A program made the position numbers and the translations under genes. From positions 1-64,000 of the forward strand of contig JBHYFN010000016.1 in the NCBI GenBank assembly GCA_051859505.1: DNA of 64,000 nucleotides, written 5' to 3'. Source of the DNA: JAFIEN01 sp051859505 (lineage in GTDB: Bacteria; Pseudomonadota; Alphaproteobacteria; Rhodobacterales; Rhodobacteraceae). Below, piece after piece: positions 1 to 7,915 of the stretch; the stretch's first letter is position 1, and each line of letters opens with the position of its first letter. Below the pieces are notes generated by a model. It saw only the letters and a list, made by a program, of their open reading frames with translations. It ran no database searches and was not told the DNA's origin.

Positions 1-950
1 GTGATGATCCTCTCGCCCGTCTCGGTCAGACGACCGTCAGAGCGCAGGACGCTGTCGCCCTCGGCGAAATTCTCGCGGTCGCGCTGGGCCGCTGTCAGGG
101 CCTCTTCGCGCTGCGCTTCGGTCAGGATGCCGCTGGCCGCCAGCCCCTCCATCGCCAGCGCCATCCGCGCCGAAACGAAGGTCGCGTGAAAGATCCCGTC
201 CATCGGCCGCAGATCGGGCCGCAGCGGCGAGGGGTAGCGCTCGGAATAGGGGTTCAGCACCAGCAGCTGATCCTGCATCATCCCGAACAGCAGCGAATGC
301 CCCGCCTCATGCGCCAGCACCTCGGCCACTTCGAGCGGGGTTTCGTGATACTTGGGGTTCAGCACGACAAGACCCCAGAACTGGTAATGCGAGGCGCCGT
401 CGAATTCGACCTCGGCCTCGTCATCGCCCTGCGACAGCAGCACCACATGCATGATCCGGCGCAATTCGGCATGCATCTCGGGCAGGCCCCGGGCCAGGAT
501 ATCCAGCCCCTCCGCCAGCAGGGCCGCAAAGGCCAGACGCGCGGTTTCCGGCACGGGGGTGAACAGCCAGGCATCCTTGCCCAGCCGCCGCTGAAAGGCC
601 GCATCAAGCCGCGCCGCCTCGGCAGAGCCCATGGCAAGGACCGGCATCCCGGTGGGCCGCTCTCCGGCCTCCGACATGGCCCGGGCAAGCTCGGTTCCGG
701 TCTCGATCTGGCCAGAGGTGACCGCCTCGACCAGTTCGAAATAGTCGCCGAAGCACTCCGGCGGCACGCGGCCGCCCCGCCGGAGCAGGCTCAGGATGGG
801 GCCAAGGGCGGCTGCGACGCCGGGCGCCTTGTCGCCGCAGCGCTCGGCCACATGCGCAAGGCTTGCCGCCAGCTGGTCATGCATCCATTGGTCAAGCGCG
901 ATCGCGCGGCGCTCTGAAGGCTCGAAGTCGTGGATACCGGTGGCAGTCAC
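1..950 (-). CDS. HExxH-motif RiPP-modifying enzyme (peptide beta-hydroxylase type), 3' end outside window
   Basis: Partial: 316 residues are readable and the frame is still open at the window edge. The start is GTG at 950, preceded by a GGAGGGCAGGAGA ribosome-binding site; translation on this strand has no stop. Residues 212-221 read LAHEAGHSLL, a HExxH metal site (H214, E215, H218), followed about 35 residues later by DGIFHATF, where H255 could be a third ligand. This layout matches the 'HEXXH motif domain' proteins (TIGR04267), named in databases as 2-oxoglutarate-dependent HExxH peptide beta-hydroxylases that act on RiPP precursors. The N-terminal 200 residues look helical and may hold the peptide-binding part. 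It lies downstream of three precursor-like peptide genes on the same strand, which supports a peptide-modifying role. Oddity: the opposite strand carries a long spurious open frame. Family assignment is from motif reading, not a search; a zinc peptidase is the main alternative. Confidence 0.72.
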   Translation of the reverse strand, partial: MTATGIHDFEPSERRAIALDQWMHDQLAASLAHVAERCGDKAPGVAAALGPILSLLRRGGRVPPECFGDYFELVEAVTSGQIETGTELARAMSEAGERPTGMPVLAMGSAEAARLDAAFQRRLGKDAWLFTPVPETARLAFAALLAEGLDILARGLPEMHAELRRIMHVVLLSQGDDEAEVEFDGASHYQFWGLVVLNPKYHETPLEVAEVLAHEAGHSLLFGMMQDQLLVLNPYSERYPSPLRPDLRPMDGIFHATFVSARMALAMEGLAASGILTEAQREEALTAAQRDRENFAEGDSVLRSDGRLTETGERII

Positions 951-1057
951 TCTCCTGCCCTCCTTCCGCTTTCACCGCTCAGCGAGGTTCGAGGCGGCAG
1001 ACCGCCCGACGTTCATGCCCCGGACGGGCCCCTGGACGGGCCCCCGGACTGACCGGC

Positions 1058-1261
1058 CTATTCGGATATGTCGATCAGGACATCGGCGCCGATGGATCCA
1101 AGCAGGGTCGGCCCCGGGTCATCGCCCTTCGTGCCCATCTTGAGCCCTGTCACCGACTGGTCCGGTCCGTTGTCGCCAGAAAGCGAGAACCCGGCAAGCC
1201 GTGCCGTATCGAGATGCGGTTTGGCGTTGGATTTGCCGGATGTCTTGCGAGGAAATGTCAT
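1058..1261 (-). CDS. Putative RiPP precursor peptide, copy 1 (divergent)
   Basis: Encodes 67 aa. ATG at 1261 is preferred over an in-frame TTG six bases upstream because a GGAGA box lies seven bases before the ATG. It shares with the two neighbouring peptides the pattern (L/I)D..(R/M)L.GF.L..D followed by SGLKMG-like GLKMG.K, seen here as LDTARLAGFSLSGD and TGLKMGTK. The C-terminus differs completely: it ends in an acidic/hydrophobic stretch (GADVLIDISE) instead of a basic tail. It lies 107 bases upstream of the HExxH enzyme, on the same strand. Function as a modified-peptide precursor is inferred from size, family repetition and neighbour; no characterised homologue is recognised. Confidence 0.65.
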   Translation of the reverse strand: MTFPRKTSGKSNAKPHLDTARLAGFSLSGDNGPDQSVTGLKMGTKGDDPGPTLLGSIGADVLIDISE

Positions 1262-1315
1262 ACTCAATTCTCCATTTGTTGAGTGTTTCGTCTCAGTTAT
1301 TCTGCGCCCCTGGGC

Positions 1316-1507
1316 CTAGACCCGCTTCCTGCGGATACCGGCATTGCCGCCAAAGAGCTTGCCGCCGTTCTTGTCGCCCATCTTCAGGCCGCTTTGCGGG
1401 CTGAGGGGGGTCTCGTCATCCACGGCCAGCCGGAAGCCGAACAGCATCCGGGGATCGATGGTGATCTCCGTGCTGTCGGCAGATTGGTTTGACGTTTCGT
1501 TCTCCAT
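1316..1507 (-). CDS. Putative RiPP precursor peptide, copy 2
   Basis: Encodes 63 aa from ATG 1507, with GGAGGGG nine bases upstream. The first ~20 residues (MENETSNQSADSTEIT) are polar and acidic and differ from copy 3. The rest is nearly identical to copy 3: DPRMLFGFRLAVDD, then SPQSGLKMGDKNG, then KLFGGNAG and a basic end IRRKRV. The aromatic LFGF, the Gly/Asn-rich stretch and the basic tail are the visible candidates for a modified core and a cleavage or transport signal. The gene lies 54 bases upstream of copy 1. Nucleotide similarity to copy 3 shows a recent tandem duplication. Confidence 0.68.
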   Translation of the reverse strand: MENETSNQSADSTEITIDPRMLFGFRLAVDDETPLSPQSGLKMGDKNGGKLFGGNAGIRRKRV

Positions 1508-1582
1508 GGCGTTGGTCCCCTCCAACTCTTGGGTGCTCTGTTACTTGGTCGGTTGCAAGCTTGTCCGGACGCCGGCCCGGCG

Positions 1583-1786
1583 TCAGATCCGCTTCTTGCG
1601 GATCCCCGCATTGCCGGCATTGCCGCCGAACAGCTTGTTGCCGTTCTTGTCACCCATCTTCAGGCCACTTTGCGGGCTGAGGGGGGTCTGGTCATCGACC
1701 GCAAGCCGGAAGCCGAAAAGCATCCGCGGATCGATCAGAACGGCATCGCCGTCGGCAGTGCAGGTTTCGTTGAAATCCCGGGACAT
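1583..1786 (-). CDS. Putative RiPP precursor peptide, copy 3 (first of operon)
   Basis: Encodes 67 aa from ATG 1786, with GGAGA seven bases upstream; a longer TTG-initiated reading has no ribosome-binding site. The N-terminus (MSRDFNETCTADGDAVL) differs from copy 2, while residues from DPRMLFGFRL onward match it apart from single substitutions and a three-residue NAG duplication (GGNAGNAGIRKKRI). It is promoter-proximal in the inferred leftward operon copy 3 - copy 2 - copy 1 - HExxH enzyme. In most RiPP families the leader is conserved and the core varies; here the C-terminal two thirds are conserved, so where the core lies is open. Confidence 0.68.
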   Translation of the reverse strand: MSRDFNETCTADGDAVLIDPRMLFGFRLAVDDQTPLSPQSGLKMGDKNGNKLFGGNAGNAGIRKKRI

Positions 1787-1997
1787 CTGTTCATCTCCTG
1801 TATCAAGACTGTTTTGCGGCAATCAGAGGCGCCTTCCGCGGGCCGGAAAATGCCCGAACAATCACTGGAAACAAACGGACCTGGGCCCATGGCTGGAAAG
1901 CTGCATGAGAATGGTGATTCGTGCAAGTCCTGCCCGGACCGCCGCGCGCAGATGGCCGCTGGTCAGAACGTTGCGAAACTGGCATCATGGGAAAATC

Positions 1998-2009
1998 CAT
2001 TGCAACAGG
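1998..2009. promoter_or_regulatory. Candidate RpiR operator near the regulator start
   Basis: CATTGCAACAGG lies seven bases before the RpiR-family start codon. Its reverse complement, CCTGTTGCAATG, matches CCTGTTGCATTG at 5994-6005 in the iolD promoter region in 11 of 12 positions. Sharing between a regulator gene and its likely target suggests an operator and autoregulation. This is inference from two sites only. Confidence 0.35.
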
Positions 2010-2015
2010 CCCTGC

Positions 2016-2888
2016 ATGCCCCCCGAAAAACCCCGCGATTACGAGGAACTCATCCGCGTCATCCATGACCGTCACGCCGGCATGAGCAAGTCCTACCAGC
2101 GCATCGCCGTTTACCTGACGCAGAACCCCAACGACGTGGCGGTACTTTCGGTGAATGCGATCGCGGAACGCTGCGGGATCCATGCCTCGAGTTTCGTCCG
2201 TTTCGCCCAGTCGCTGGGCTATGACGGCTTCAAGGAGCTGCAGGGCCTGTTCCAGCGGCGCCTGTCGACCGCGGCGCCGGGGTTCGAGGCGCGGATCAAG
2301 GCGCTGGAAAGCGAATTGGGCGCGCGGGATGACCGGAGCGAACAGGGGTTCCTGCACGAGCTTGTGGTGCGCGACATTGCAAGCCTGCGCGACCTTCTGG
2401 CCCAGATCCCGGCGCAAAGCCTTGTGACCGCGGTCGATCTGATGGAGCGGGCGGATACGATCTTTCTGGCGGGGCAGATGCGCTCGGCTCCGGTTGCGGA
2501 TCTCATGCGCTATATCCTGACGATGCTGGGCAAGCGGGCGGTTCTGCTGGATACATCGGGCGGCTTTGCCACGCATATGGCGCGCACGATCCGCCAGAGC
2601 GATCTGCTGATCGCCGTGTCCTTCCGGTTCTATGCCAAGGAGGTCGTGTCGATCGTCGAGGAAACGGCGGCGCGCGCGGTTCCGATCATCGCGATCACGG
2701 ACAGCACGCTGTCGCCCCTGGCGAAATCGGCGGAGGTGCTGTTCGCGGTGCCGGAACATGAATACACCTTTTCGCGGTCGCTGGCCGCGCCGATGTGTCT
2801 GGCGCAGGCGCTGACGGTCGCTTTGGCGGCACGGTCGCAGGGCGGGGAAGGCCCGCCCCGGCTGCCCACCGTCACCGCGACGGACTGA
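2016..2888 (+). CDS. RpiR/MurR-family transcriptional regulator with SIS domain
   Basis: Encodes 290 aa. An N-terminal RpiR-type HTH occupies about residues 1-80 (MSKSYQRIAVYLTQNP, then AERCGIHASSFVRFAQSLGY). A sugar-phosphate-binding SIS domain covers about 120-260 (FLAGQMRSAPVADLM, LIAVSFRFYAKEV, IIAITDSTLSPLA). Family members sense phosphosugars or cyclitol intermediates. The adjacent iolD/iolE and dehydrogenase genes point to control of inositol-type catabolism. The open frame extends far upstream, but the conserved domain begins just after ATG 2016, which is therefore chosen although the ribosome-binding site is weak. It is divergent from the peptide operon, so a role there cannot be excluded. 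Confidence 0.85.
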   Translation: MPPEKPRDYEELIRVIHDRHAGMSKSYQRIAVYLTQNPNDVAVLSVNAIAERCGIHASSFVRFAQSLGYDGFKELQGLFQRRLSTAAPGFEARIKALESELGARDDRSEQGFLHELVVRDIASLRDLLAQIPAQSLVTAVDLMERADTIFLAGQMRSAPVADLMRYILTMLGKRAVLLDTSGGFATHMARTIRQSDLLIAVSFRFYAKEVVSIVEETAARAVPIIAITDSTLSPLAKSAEVLFAVPEHEYTFSRSLAAPMCLAQALTVALAARSQGGEGPPRLPTVTATD

Positions 2889-2894
2889 GGCAGG

Positions 2895-2944
2895 GCCCGA
2901 ATTTGCAAAATTCGGGCGGGCGGAAATTTGGACAAATTTCCGCC
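2895..2944. terminator. Two adjacent hairpins between convergent genes
   Basis: Two perfect stem-loops follow one another: GCCCGAATTT-gca-AAATTCGGGC (2895-2917) and GGCGGAAATTT-ggac-AAATTTCCGCC (2919-2944). They lie between the RpiR gene and the convergent oxidoreductase gene and can act in both directions; there is no long T-tract. Confidence 0.75.
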
Positions 2945-2948
2945 GGGC

Positions 2949-4070
2949 CTAGACCGCAACCCAGGCTCTGCTCCGTGAGGCTTCGGCCACGGCTTCGACA
3001 AGCTGCTGGATCCGCAGCCCCCGGCCGAAATCGAACGGCGCCGCCGCCTCCCCGGCAATCGCGCGCAGGAAACCCGCCATCTCGATCGCCTTGAGATCGT
3101 TGAAGCCGATCTGGTGCCCCGGCGCCACGCAGAACTGACCATAGGGCGGGTGATCCGGACCCGCCTCGATCCTGCGGAACCCCTGCCGGCCGGCCGCGTC
3201 ATCGACGCTGAAGACGTGCAGCTCGTTGAACCGCTCCTGCGAGAAGACCAGCGCCCCCTTCGTGCCATAGACCTCGAAATCATGCTGCATCTTGCGGCCG
3301 GTGGCGATCCAGCTGGCCTCGATACTGCCCGACGCGCCATTCGCAAAGCGCAGGAAGGCGCGCCCGATGTCATCGACCGTGACCGCCTGCCGCCGCCCCT
3401 CGGCGTCGCGACGTTCGGGAATGACCGTCACGAGATCGCCCATGACCTCGGCGATCGGGCCCAGCAGATATTCTGCCGTGGCCAGCGCGTGGCTGCCCAG
3501 ATCGGCCAGGGCGCCGCCGCCTTCGGGCGCATGGCGAAAGCTGTAGGGCGCGGCGGGATCGCGCATGTAGTCTTCGGCATGGATGCCGCGGTAGCTGGTG
3601 ATCGTCCCAAGCTCTCCGGCGGCGATCATCTCGCGGGCGAGGGCGAAGAGCGGGTTGCACAGGTAGTTGAACCCCACCTGCGTCACGACGCCGGCGGCGG
3701 CGGCGGCGCTGGCCATCTCGGCGGCCTGGTGTGCCAGCGGCGCGAGGGGCTTTTCGCAATGGACATGTTTGCCCGCGGCGATGGCGGCCAGCGCCATGTC
3801 GCGGTGCAGGGCGTTGGGCGCGGTGATGTGCACCGCCTTGATCGCGGGATCGGCGATCATGGCGCGCCAGTCGGTGGCGGCATGGGCAAAGCCCAGCTGG
3901 CGCGCGGCCCGTTCGGCCGCGTCCTGCGTCACGTCGACGACGGTGTGCAGAACGGGGGTCACGGGCAGGTCAAAGACCCGCGCTGCCGTGGCAAGGCCGA
4001 AGACATGCGCCTTGCCCATGAAGCCCGTTCCGATCAGGCCGATTCCCAGCTCTGGCCTATGCCCTGGCAT
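2949..4070 (-). CDS. Gfo/Idh/MocA-family NAD(P)-dependent dehydrogenase
   Basis: Encodes 373 aa. The N-terminal Rossmann domain has IGLIGTGFMGKAHV (residues ~10-23) and the family's catalytic HCEKPLA motif near residue 105. The C-terminal sheet domain shows GGGALADLGSHALATAEYLLG, typical of inositol/sugar oxidoreductases. Probably oxidises a cyclitol or sugar ring hydroxyl, as inositol 2-dehydrogenase does, which would feed inosose to the adjacent iolE/iolD products. It is the last gene of a leftward operon and overlaps the upstream dehydrogenase gene by 14 bases. The exact substrate cannot be read from sequence. Confidence 0.85.
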   Translation of the reverse strand: MPGHRPELGIGLIGTGFMGKAHVFGLATAARVFDLPVTPVLHTVVDVTQDAAERAARQLGFAHAATDWRAMIADPAIKAVHITAPNALHRDMALAAIAAGKHVHCEKPLAPLAHQAAEMASAAAAAGVVTQVGFNYLCNPLFALAREMIAAGELGTITSYRGIHAEDYMRDPAAPYSFRHAPEGGGALADLGSHALATAEYLLGPIAEVMGDLVTVIPERRDAEGRRQAVTVDDIGRAFLRFANGASGSIEASWIATGRKMQHDFEVYGTKGALVFSQERFNELHVFSVDDAAGRQGFRRIEAGPDHPPYGQFCVAPGHQIGFNDLKAIEMAGFLRAIAGEAAAPFDFGRGLRIQQLVEAVAEASRSRAWVAV

Positions 4071-5025
4071 GCAGCACCTCGGGATTGATGATCATGGACG
4101 GATCGACCCGCCCCGCCAGATGGTCAAGCGCGTTTCGCACCGCGGTCACGGCCATGCGCTCGGCCGCCTCGAGGGTCATGCCGGCGATATGCGGGCTGAG
4201 GATGACCTGATCGAAGCGCGCCAGCGGATGATCCGGCCCGGGCGGTTCGGCGTCGAAGACGTCGATCCCCGCAGCGCCGATCCGGCCGGAGGCAAGCGCC
4301 TCGGCTAGGGCCGCCTCGTCGACCACGCCGCCGCGCGCCGTGTTCACCAGGATCGCACCAGGGCGCAGGGCGGCAAGCTCGCCTGCGCCCAGCAGGGGCC
4401 CGTCGCCCTTGGGCACATGGACCGAGACGGCATCCGCCCAGGCCAGCCCCTCGCCAAGAGTGACGGGGGGCGCTTCGGCATCGGGCCAGTCCCTGCCGGC
4501 AAGCCAGGGATCAACGGCCCGCACCTCCATCCCGAAGGCGCGCGCCATGACCGCGAGGTGCCGGCCGATCCGTCCGAAACCCAGGATCAGAAGGCGCTTG
4601 CCCCGCAGCTCCCGCGCCTCGAGGCTGTTGCGCCAGCCCCAGCGCGCGGGATCGCGCGATGCCAGATCGCCGATCCGCAGCCGCTTCGCCGCAGCCAGAA
4701 GCAGCATCATCGCATGTTCCGCGACCGAAACGGAATTCACATCGCCCACGATGGCCAAAGGGATGGCGCGCGCCGTCAGGGCCTGCACATCCACCGCGTC
4801 AAAGCCCACCCCGTGACGCGAGACGATGCGCAGCCGCGGCGCCGTTGCGATGGCCGCCGCGGTCAGCGGCTGGGTGCGCAGGACCAGCGCCTCGGCGCGG
4901 GGCAAAAGCGGGGCCATCGCCGCCTCCGAGACCTCCTCGACATAGTCGAAGGTGACGCCCGCCGCCCCCTCCAGAAGCGCAAGTCCCGCAGGATGCAGCT
5001 TCCCGGCAATCACGAGATGCGGCAT
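4057..5025 (-). CDS. D-2-hydroxyacid dehydrogenase (phosphoglycerate dehydrogenase-like)
   Basis: Encodes 322 aa. It has the NAD-binding GFGRIGRHLA motif near residue 145 and the family's three catalytic positions: Arg in VNTARGGVVDE, Glu in DVFDAEPP and His in LSPHIAGMT. It probably interconverts a 2-ketoacid and a D-2-hydroxyacid using NAD(H). ATG 5025 overlaps the stop of the upstream aldolase gene (TGATG), implying coupled translation. The aldolase makes or cleaves 2-keto acids, so this enzyme may act on its product. Confidence 0.85.
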   Translation of the reverse strand: MPHLVIAGKLHPAGLALLEGAAGVTFDYVEEVSEAAMAPLLPRAEALVLRTQPLTAAAIATAPRLRIVSRHGVGFDAVDVQALTARAIPLAIVGDVNSVSVAEHAMMLLLAAAKRLRIGDLASRDPARWGWRNSLEARELRGKRLLILGFGRIGRHLAVMARAFGMEVRAVDPWLAGRDWPDAEAPPVTLGEGLAWADAVSVHVPKGDGPLLGAGELAALRPGAILVNTARGGVVDEAALAEALASGRIGAAGIDVFDAEPPGPDHPLARFDQVILSPHIAGMTLEAAERMAVTAVRNALDHLAGRVDPSMIINPEVLHARA

Positions 5026-5831
5026 CAATAGGCCCCCGCGTCGGGCGTGGCCGTGCCCCCCATCAGGGCGCGCATCTGCGCCACGCTGGCCCCCGCAGCG
5101 GCCGCGAGGAACCGCGCGTCGCCGCCGACCGTGACCATGTCGAACCCCCAGCCGATGGCGCGCGCCGCATAGTCCGGCGTGCCGCAATGCAGCCCCGCCC
5201 GGATGCCGTTGGCCTTGGCCGCGGCCAGGATGCGGCGGATCGCTTCGATCATCTCGGGCTCCTGCCGGTCGAAACCGGGGCGCAGCGCGCCGTTGGAGAG
5301 CGACAGGGTCAGGTCGGCCGGCCCGATGTAGAGGCCGTCAAGGCCCGGCGTGGCGGCGATGGCGTCAAGATTGTCCATCGCGGCCTGCGTCTCGATCATC
5401 GCGAAACCGATGATCTGGTCATTCGCCTTTGCGCCGTAATCGCTGCCGGCGGCAAAGGCGACGCGGGTGGGGCCGAAGCTGCGCTCGCCCCGCGGCGGAT
5501 AGCGCAGGCAGCGCACGAAGGCCGCGGCATCCTCGGCGCTGTTGACCATCGGGCAGATGATTCCGTAGGCCCCAAGGTCAAGCGCCTTCATGATCGCGCC
5601 GGGTTCGTTCCAGGGCACCCGCACCATCGGGGTGACACCGCTGGCCCGGATCGCCTGCAGCATCGGCAAAAGATCCTGCTGCGTCAGCGCGCCATGCTGG
5701 GCATCTATCGTCAGGCTGTCATAGCCCTGCGCCGCCATGATCTCGGCGGTGAAGCTGTTGCCCACAGAGAGCCATCCGTTCAACGCGGGCCGCCCCTCGG
5801 ACCACAGTTTCACAAGACCATTCGGCACCAT
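5025..5831 (-). CDS. HpcH/HpaI-family class II aldolase
   Basis: Encodes 268 aa. It shows the family's catalytic IDAQHGALT (His), Arg/Glu in VRVPWNEP, and metal ligands Glu in GFAMIETQAAM and Asp in GLYIGPADLTLS. Family members reversibly cleave 4-hydroxy-2-keto acids such as 2-keto-3-deoxyglucarate, releasing pyruvate and an aldehyde. The start chosen is ATG 5831, where homology begins; the open frame continues upstream without similarity. First gene of a three-gene leftward operon divergent from iolD. Confidence 0.87.
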   Translation of the reverse strand: MVPNGLVKLWSEGRPALNGWLSVGNSFTAEIMAAQGYDSLTIDAQHGALTQQDLLPMLQAIRASGVTPMVRVPWNEPGAIMKALDLGAYGIICPMVNSAEDAAAFVRCLRYPPRGERSFGPTRVAFAAGSDYGAKANDQIIGFAMIETQAAMDNLDAIAATPGLDGLYIGPADLTLSLSNGALRPGFDRQEPEMIEAIRRILAAAKANGIRAGLHCGTPDYAARAIGWGFDMVTVGGDARFLAAAAGASVAQMRALMGGTATPDAGAY

Positions 5832-5975
5832 TCTTCTTGTCCACCCTTCACGACATCGGTACGGGGCTTCGGGATGATCGGCCCCGGGCCGGTTTCCTGC
5901 GCCCCGGCCGCCCGACCCTTGCCGGATCCGCGCCCCCTCCCGGTATCTTCCTGCCGGCATCTTCCTCCCGGTATC

Positions 5976-6005
5976 TGCAATGATCTTTGCAATCCTGTTG
6001 CATTG
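5976..6005. promoter_or_regulatory. Repeated TGCAAT motifs in the iolD/aldolase divergent region
   Basis: TGCAAT occurs at 5976 and 5988, followed by CCTGTTGCATTG at 5994-6005, in the 231-base gap between the divergent aldolase and iolD genes. The last element resembles the site before the RpiR gene at 1998-2009. It is a candidate operator cluster; no convincing -35/-10 pair was identified. Confidence 0.35.
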
Positions 6006-6062
6006 TCAATAGTCACTTCGTAATCTGCCGCAAATCATCCGCAACCCGGGGAGAGAGATCCG

Positions 6063-7913
6063 ATGTCCGCACCGACAGTGCGCCTGACCATGGCGCAGGC
6101 CCTTGTCCGCTGGCTCTGCCGGCAGTTCACCGTGATCGATGGTGAAAAGGTGCCGCTTTTCGGAGGCGTCTTCGGCATCTTCGGCCATGGCAACGTGACC
6201 TGCCTGTCCGAAGCGCTGGAACCCGTGCAGGACCAGTTGCCCACCTGGCGCGGCCAGAACGAACAATCCATGGCCCTTGCCGCCATCGCCTATGCCAAGG
6301 CAAAGCGGCGGCGCCAGATCATGATCGCCACCTCCTCGATCGGGCCGGGGGCGGCCAACATGGTCACGGCGGCGGGTGTGGCCCATGCCAACCGGCTGCC
6401 GATCCTGATCCTGTCGGGCGATACCTTTGCGGGGCGCAGGCCCGATCCCGTGCTGCAGCAGGTCGAGCATTTCGGCGATCCGACGATCACCGTGAACGAC
6501 TGTTTCAAGCCGGTCGCCCGCTACTGGGACCGGATCACCCTGCCCGAGCAGATCATCCAGTCCCTGCCGCAGGCGGTGGCGACGATGCTGGACCCGGCCG
6601 ATTGCGGCCCCGCCTTCATCGGCCTGAGCCAGGACACCCAGGAACTGGCCTTCGATTATCCCGAGGCCTTCTTCGAGGAGCGCGTCTGGACGATCCCCCG
6701 CCCCCGCCCGGACCGTGCAAGCGTGACCGCTGCGGCCGAGCTTCTGAAGACGGCGAAACGGCCGCTCGTCATTGCCGGTGGCGGGGTCCGCTACTCGGGC
6801 GCGGAAGAGGCGCTGGCGGCATTCGCCCTCGACCGTGGCATCCCTATCGTCGAGACGATCGCGGGCAAGGGCGGCCTTGTCCATGACCATCCCGCCCATG
6901 CCGGGCCGATCGGGGTCATCGGCTCGACCTCGGCCAATGCGCTGTCGGGCGAGGCGGATGTCATCCTCGCCATCGGCACGCGGTTGCAGGATTTCACCAC
7001 CGGAAGCTGGACGGCCTTTGCCGAAGACGCGCGCTTCATCGCGATCAACACCGCCCGCTGGGACGCGACCAAGCATCGCGCGCTGGCCGTGGTGGGCGAT
7101 GCGCGCGAGGCCCTGGGCGATCTTGACGCGGCTCTTGGCGACTGGCGGGCCGATCCGGCGCGGATGACGCGGGCGCGCAGCCTGATGGCCGAATGGGATG
7201 CGCTGGTCGACGATCTGCAGGCGCCGACCAATGCCCCGGTTCCGACCTATGCCCAGGTCGTGGCCCGGGTGAATGCCGCGGCCCGGCCCGAAGACACGCT
7301 GGTGACGGCGGCCGGCGGCCTGCCGGGCGAAGTGACCAAGGGCTGGCGCGTCAAGGCGCCCCATACGTTCGATTGCGAATTCGGCTTCTCCTGCATGGGA
7401 TACGAGATCGCGGCCGGCTGGGGCCATGCGATGGCGATGGAGGGCACCGGCACCCCCATCGTCATGGTGGGCGACGGCAGCTACATGATGATGAATTCGG
7501 ATATCTGGTCGACGGTGCTGACCGGGCACAAGATGATCGTCGTCGTCTGCGACAACGGCGGCTATGCCGTCATCAACCGGCTGCAGAATTTCAAGGGCAC
7601 CCCCGGTTTCAACAACCTGATCCGCGATTGCCGGATCAAGGAGGCCGTGCCGGTCGATTTCGCCGCCCATGCCCGCGCCATGGGGGCCGAGGCGCGCCAT
7701 TGCGACAGCCTCGCCGATCTGGACGCGGCCCTTGCCTGGGCGCAGACCACCGACCGCACGACCGTGATCTCGATCGTCACCGATGCCTTTGCCTGGGTTC
7801 CGGGCGATGCCGCCTGGGATGTCGGCGTGCCCGAGGTCTCGGACCGCGAAAGCGTGCGCGCGGCCCGCGCCGATCACGAGGCGATCCGGGCGAAACAGCG
7901 GGTGGGTGTCTGA
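6063..7913 (+). CDS. iolD: 3D-(3,5/4)-trihydroxycyclohexane-1,2-dione hydrolase (IolD)
   Basis: Encodes 616 aa, the normal IolD length. This thiamine-diphosphate enzyme opens the ring of the diketo-inositol intermediate. Domains in order: N-terminal Pyr domain with the catalytic Glu in TWRGQNEQSMAL (~residue 66), central domain (KRPLVIAGGGVRYSGA), and C-terminal PP domain with the ThDP motif VGDGSYMMMNSDIW...CDNGGY. The start ATG 6063 follows a GGGGAGAGA ribosome-binding site. iolE follows after two bases. Acts in the cytoplasm in myo-inositol catabolism. Confidence 0.95.
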   Translation: MSAPTVRLTMAQALVRWLCRQFTVIDGEKVPLFGGVFGIFGHGNVTCLSEALEPVQDQLPTWRGQNEQSMALAAIAYAKAKRRRQIMIATSSIGPGAANMVTAAGVAHANRLPILILSGDTFAGRRPDPVLQQVEHFGDPTITVNDCFKPVARYWDRITLPEQIIQSLPQAVATMLDPADCGPAFIGLSQDTQELAFDYPEAFFEERVWTIPRPRPDRASVTAAAELLKTAKRPLVIAGGGVRYSGAEEALAAFALDRGIPIVETIAGKGGLVHDHPAHAGPIGVIGSTSANALSGEADVILAIGTRLQDFTTGSWTAFAEDARFIAINTARWDATKHRALAVVGDAREALGDLDAALGDWRADPARMTRARSLMAEWDALVDDLQAPTNAPVPTYAQVVARVNAAARPEDTLVTAAGGLPGEVTKGWRVKAPHTFDCEFGFSCMGYEIAAGWGHAMAMEGTGTPIVMVGDGSYMMMNSDIWSTVLTGHKMIVVVCDNGGYAVINRLQNFKGTPGFNNLIRDCRIKEAVPVDFAAHARAMGAEARHCDSLADLDAALAWAQTTDRTTVISIVTDAFAWVPGDAAWDVGVPEVSDRESVRAARADHEAIRAKQRVGV

Positions 7914-7915
7914 CG

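Larger units (their letters stand above)
1308..1800 (-). repeat. Tandem gene duplication of precursor-peptide coding units
   Basis: The stretches around 1345-1470 and 1612-1740 are closely similar at the DNA level, covering the same codons of two adjacent peptide genes with few mismatches. Differences include one nine-base (three-codon) insertion. This is direct evidence of tandem duplication; the third peptide gene (1058-1261) is a more distant relative. Confidence 0.8.

Noticed and set aside
186..917. A 243-codon open frame on the plus strand, opposite the HExxH gene
   Set aside because: Its product is Gln/His/Arg-rich without any recognisable motif, typical of antisense frames in GC-rich DNA; the minus-strand frame carries the HExxH motif and a ribosome-binding site.
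1058..1822. Longer TTG-initiated versions of the three small peptides
   Set aside because: Each has a well-placed GGAGA/GGAGG site before a downstream ATG; the upstream TTGs overlap or precede those sites.
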